NCBI RefSeq assembly: GCF_040549485.1
Contig: NZ_JBEPTK010000008.1
Coordinates: 155,553-219,552, forward strand
DNA from: Constrictibacter sp. MBR-5
GTDB taxonomy: Bacteria > Pseudomonadota > Alphaproteobacteria > JAJUGE01
Length of the DNA: 64,000 nt
Direction of reading: 5' to 3'
In this document: one piece after another, positions 62,741 to 64,000 of the stretch
Numbering within the stretch: the first letter of the stretch is position 1
Layout of the letters: every line of letters begins with the position of its first letter
Made by a program: the position numbers and the translations under genes
Notes under the pieces: model-generated
Database searches by the model: none
The model's input: the letters and a program-made list of their open reading frames with translations, nothing else
Told to the model about the DNA's origin: nothing

Positions 62741-63522
62741 AGCCCCGCCTGATCCCCGTCCTGCTGCTGCAGAACGGCCTGCTGGTGCGCAGCGAGCGCT
62801 TCGCCCTGCACCAGATCATCGGCAATCCGATCCACGAGGTCGAGCGCTTCAACCAGTGGAATGTCGACGAGCTGATCTATCTCGACATCACCCGGGACGG
62901 CGCCTACGACATGCGCCGCGACGACGCCAAGGTGAAGGGCCTGACCGACCCGCTCGCCATCCTGGAGGCGGTCAGCCGCAGCTGCTTCATGCCGCTGACC
63001 TGGGGCGGGCGGATCCGCAGCCTCGCCGACATGGCCGACCGCTTCGCCCGCGGCGCCGACAAGATCACGATCAACACCGCCGCCCTCGCCGACCCCGGCC
63101 TGATCGAGGCGGCGGCGCGCCGTTTCGGCAGCCAAGCCGTCGTCGTCGGCATCGACGTGCGGCGCACGCCCGAGGGCGGGACCGAGGTGATGACCGACGG
63201 CGGCACCACCGCGACCGGCCGCACCGCCGCCGCCTGGGCGCGCGAGGCCGAGGCGCGCGGTGCCGGCGAGATCCTGCTGCAGAGCGTCGACCGCGACGGC
63301 GCCGGCCGCGGCTACGACCTGGAGATGATCGCCGAGGTCGCCGACGCCACCGGCCTGCCGGTCATCGCGCTGGGCGGCGTCGGCCGCTACGAGGACTATG
63401 CCAGGGGCCTCGCCGCCGGCGCCTCGGCCGTGGCTGCCGCCAACATCTGGCACTTCAGGGAAATGGCCGACCGCGGCGGGAAACGGGCGCTCGCCAAGGC
63501 GGGGTGGCCGGTGCGGCTGTGA
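62734..63522 (+). CDS. HisF-like cyclase subunit (WbuZ type)
   Basis: A 262-residue TIM-barrel protein. The N-terminus MVKPRLIPVLLLQNGLLVRS, then FALHQIIGNPIHEVERFNQW and DELIYLDITRDG, is the WbuZ pattern of sugar-amidation HisF paralogues, unlike the LAKRIIPCLDV opening of true HisF. The phosphate-binding GADKITINTAAL and VIALGGVGRYEDYARGLAAG are retained. It overlaps the HisH-like gene by seven bases. The expected third partner, the WbuX-type amidotransferase, is not in the window. Confidence 0.82.
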   Translation: MVKPRLIPVLLLQNGLLVRSERFALHQIIGNPIHEVERFNQWNVDELIYLDITRDGAYDMRRDDAKVKGLTDPLAILEAVSRSCFMPLTWGGRIRSLADMADRFARGADKITINTAALADPGLIEAAARRFGSQAVVVGIDVRRTPEGGTEVMTDGGTTATGRTAAAWAREAEARGAGEILLQSVDRDGAGRGYDLEMIAEVADATGLPVIALGGVGRYEDYARGLAAGASAVAAANIWHFREMADRGGKRALAKAGWPVRL

Positions 63523-63620
63523 TGGGCAGATTTGAGGCGCCGGATGCCGGTGTGAAACATTGTGGAACACTTTTCGGGATGCGTTCCACGACGGGGCCAG
63601 GATGCGGGGGTCTCTCTCAG

Positions 63621-63733
63621 TGTCGTCCCCGGGCAAGGAGCGGAGACCCACCGACCCGGGGATCCAACGCGGCGGCACGAGCGCGCGTGACCTGGATCCC
63701 CGGATCTCCGCTTCGCTGCGTCCGGGGATGACA
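63621..63733. repeat. 113-bp palindromic element
   Basis: The left end TGTCGTCCCCGGGC (63621) and right end GTCCGGGGATGACA (63733) pair, with inner GGGGATCCA/TGGATCCCC also pairing. Right arm: 63693-63733; left arm: 63621-63666. It is a REP/MITE-like element in the last intergenic stretch and contains no gene. Confidence 0.75.
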
Positions 63734-63787
63734 GTGAGAAGGCGGGGGACAGCTTTTCCTTCCCTTTCGTGGGGGTGAGGCCTGCCG

Positions 63788-63851
63788 TAGGGGCGGGGCT
63801 TGCCCCGCCCGCGGGCGCGTCGGCAGGGCCGGGCAAGCCCGGCCCCTACAA
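63788..63851. repeat. Second palindromic REP-like repeat
   Basis: GTAGGGGCGGGGCTTGCCCC begins the element and GCCGGGCAAGCCCGGCCCCT ends it (both 20-base segments). It contains two GC-rich self-complementary hairpins (GGGGCGGGGCTTGCCCCGCCC style and GGGCCGGGCAAGCCCGGCCC style), as in known bacterial REP families. No gene is present from 63523 to the window end. Confidence 0.65.
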
Positions 63852-63893
63852 GGGCAGAGCCCCGGATAGGGCTACGGGGTTTAATACCGGCGT

Positions 63894-63953
<60 letters not shown>

Positions 63954-64000
63954 GCCGGGCCGGGCGCCCGGCGTGGGGCCGGGGGGGCCCGGATCATGGC

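Noticed and set aside
62108..63522. Histidine biosynthesis hisHF pair
   Set aside because: No other his gene lies nearby, the HisF N-terminus matches the WbuZ pattern, and the setting is a surface-sugar locus. Not fully excluded.

Overview
The window is about 64 kb of very GC-rich DNA (roughly 70% by eye). It reads as one contig end of a free-living alphaproteobacterium, most likely a Rhodospirillales-type lineage. The evidence is the ruvC-ruvA-ruvB-ybgC-tolQRAB-pal order, PRC-barrel proteins, many CoA-transferase/MaoC/CitE-type acyl-CoA genes, palindromic dispersed repeats, and frequent GTG/TTG starts with ATGA-type overlaps. No rRNA, tRNA or CRISPR array was recognised. The last ~110 bases include a run of 58 G, which looks like a sequencing or assembly artefact.

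Layout. 1-3.5 kb: truncated PRC-barrel gene, an 18-bp repeat array, a TPR protein ending in a putative 2OG-Fe(II) oxygenase domain, a short peptide gene just upstream of it, dispersed repeats, and the first copy of a stand-alone terminase-small-subunit-like gene. 3.5-12 kb: secreted EF-hand/nonapeptide-repeat/PRC-barrel protein, 3-oxoacid CoA-transferase pair, UDP-glucose dehydrogenase, ArfB, esterase, YihY, Fe-S oxidoreductase, lipoprotein. 12.2-12.8 kb: gene graveyard with an aspartate racemase pseudogene. 12.8-20.6 kb: desaturase, orphan periplasmic binding protein, orphan OmpR-type regulator, MFS transporter, MBL-fold hydrolase, methyltransferase whose start lies in a 17-bp repeat array, adenylate cyclase. 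20.8-28.6 kb: yebC, ruvCAB, ybgC and the tol-pal system.

28.7-33.9 kb: receiver protein, small secreted protein, then a compact EF-P beta-lysylation module (epmA diverging from epmB, a zinc-ribbon protein, efp) and an inositol monophosphatase. 34-40.4 kb: a three-gene envelope cluster made of a 1,098-residue Pro/Ala-rich protein with an OmpA-like end, a MotA/TolQ-like channel, and a MotB-like protein with a long coiled coil. It is a candidate uncharacterised ion-driven envelope machine. 40.5-50.2 kb: acyl-CoA metabolism (two class III CoA-transferases, CitE-like lyase, MaoC hydratase, DUF35 protein plus a thiolase-like protein lacking the usual cysteine), interleaved with a ParDE-type toxin-antitoxin pair, quinone oxidoreductase, GST and a flippase-like membrane protein. 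50.3-56.8 kb: second cyclase, outer-membrane barrel protein, a 28-residue membrane peptide, the second terminase-like copy, dihydroorotase, YgfZ, lipoprotein.

56.9-63.5 kb: surface sugar locus with a PseG-PseH fusion, pseudaminic acid synthase, two glycosyltransferases, and HisH/HisF paralogues of the WbuY/WbuZ sugar-amidation type. The last 0.5 kb holds only palindromic repeats and the poly-G artefact.

Most promising for follow-up are the peptide/2OG-oxygenase pair (0.4-1.9 kb), the stator-like cluster (34-40.4 kb), the duplicated terminase-like unit (2.2-3.2 and 53.2-54.2 kb) and the two short-period repeat arrays whose last unit abuts or supplies a GTG start codon (18.2 and 62.0 kb).
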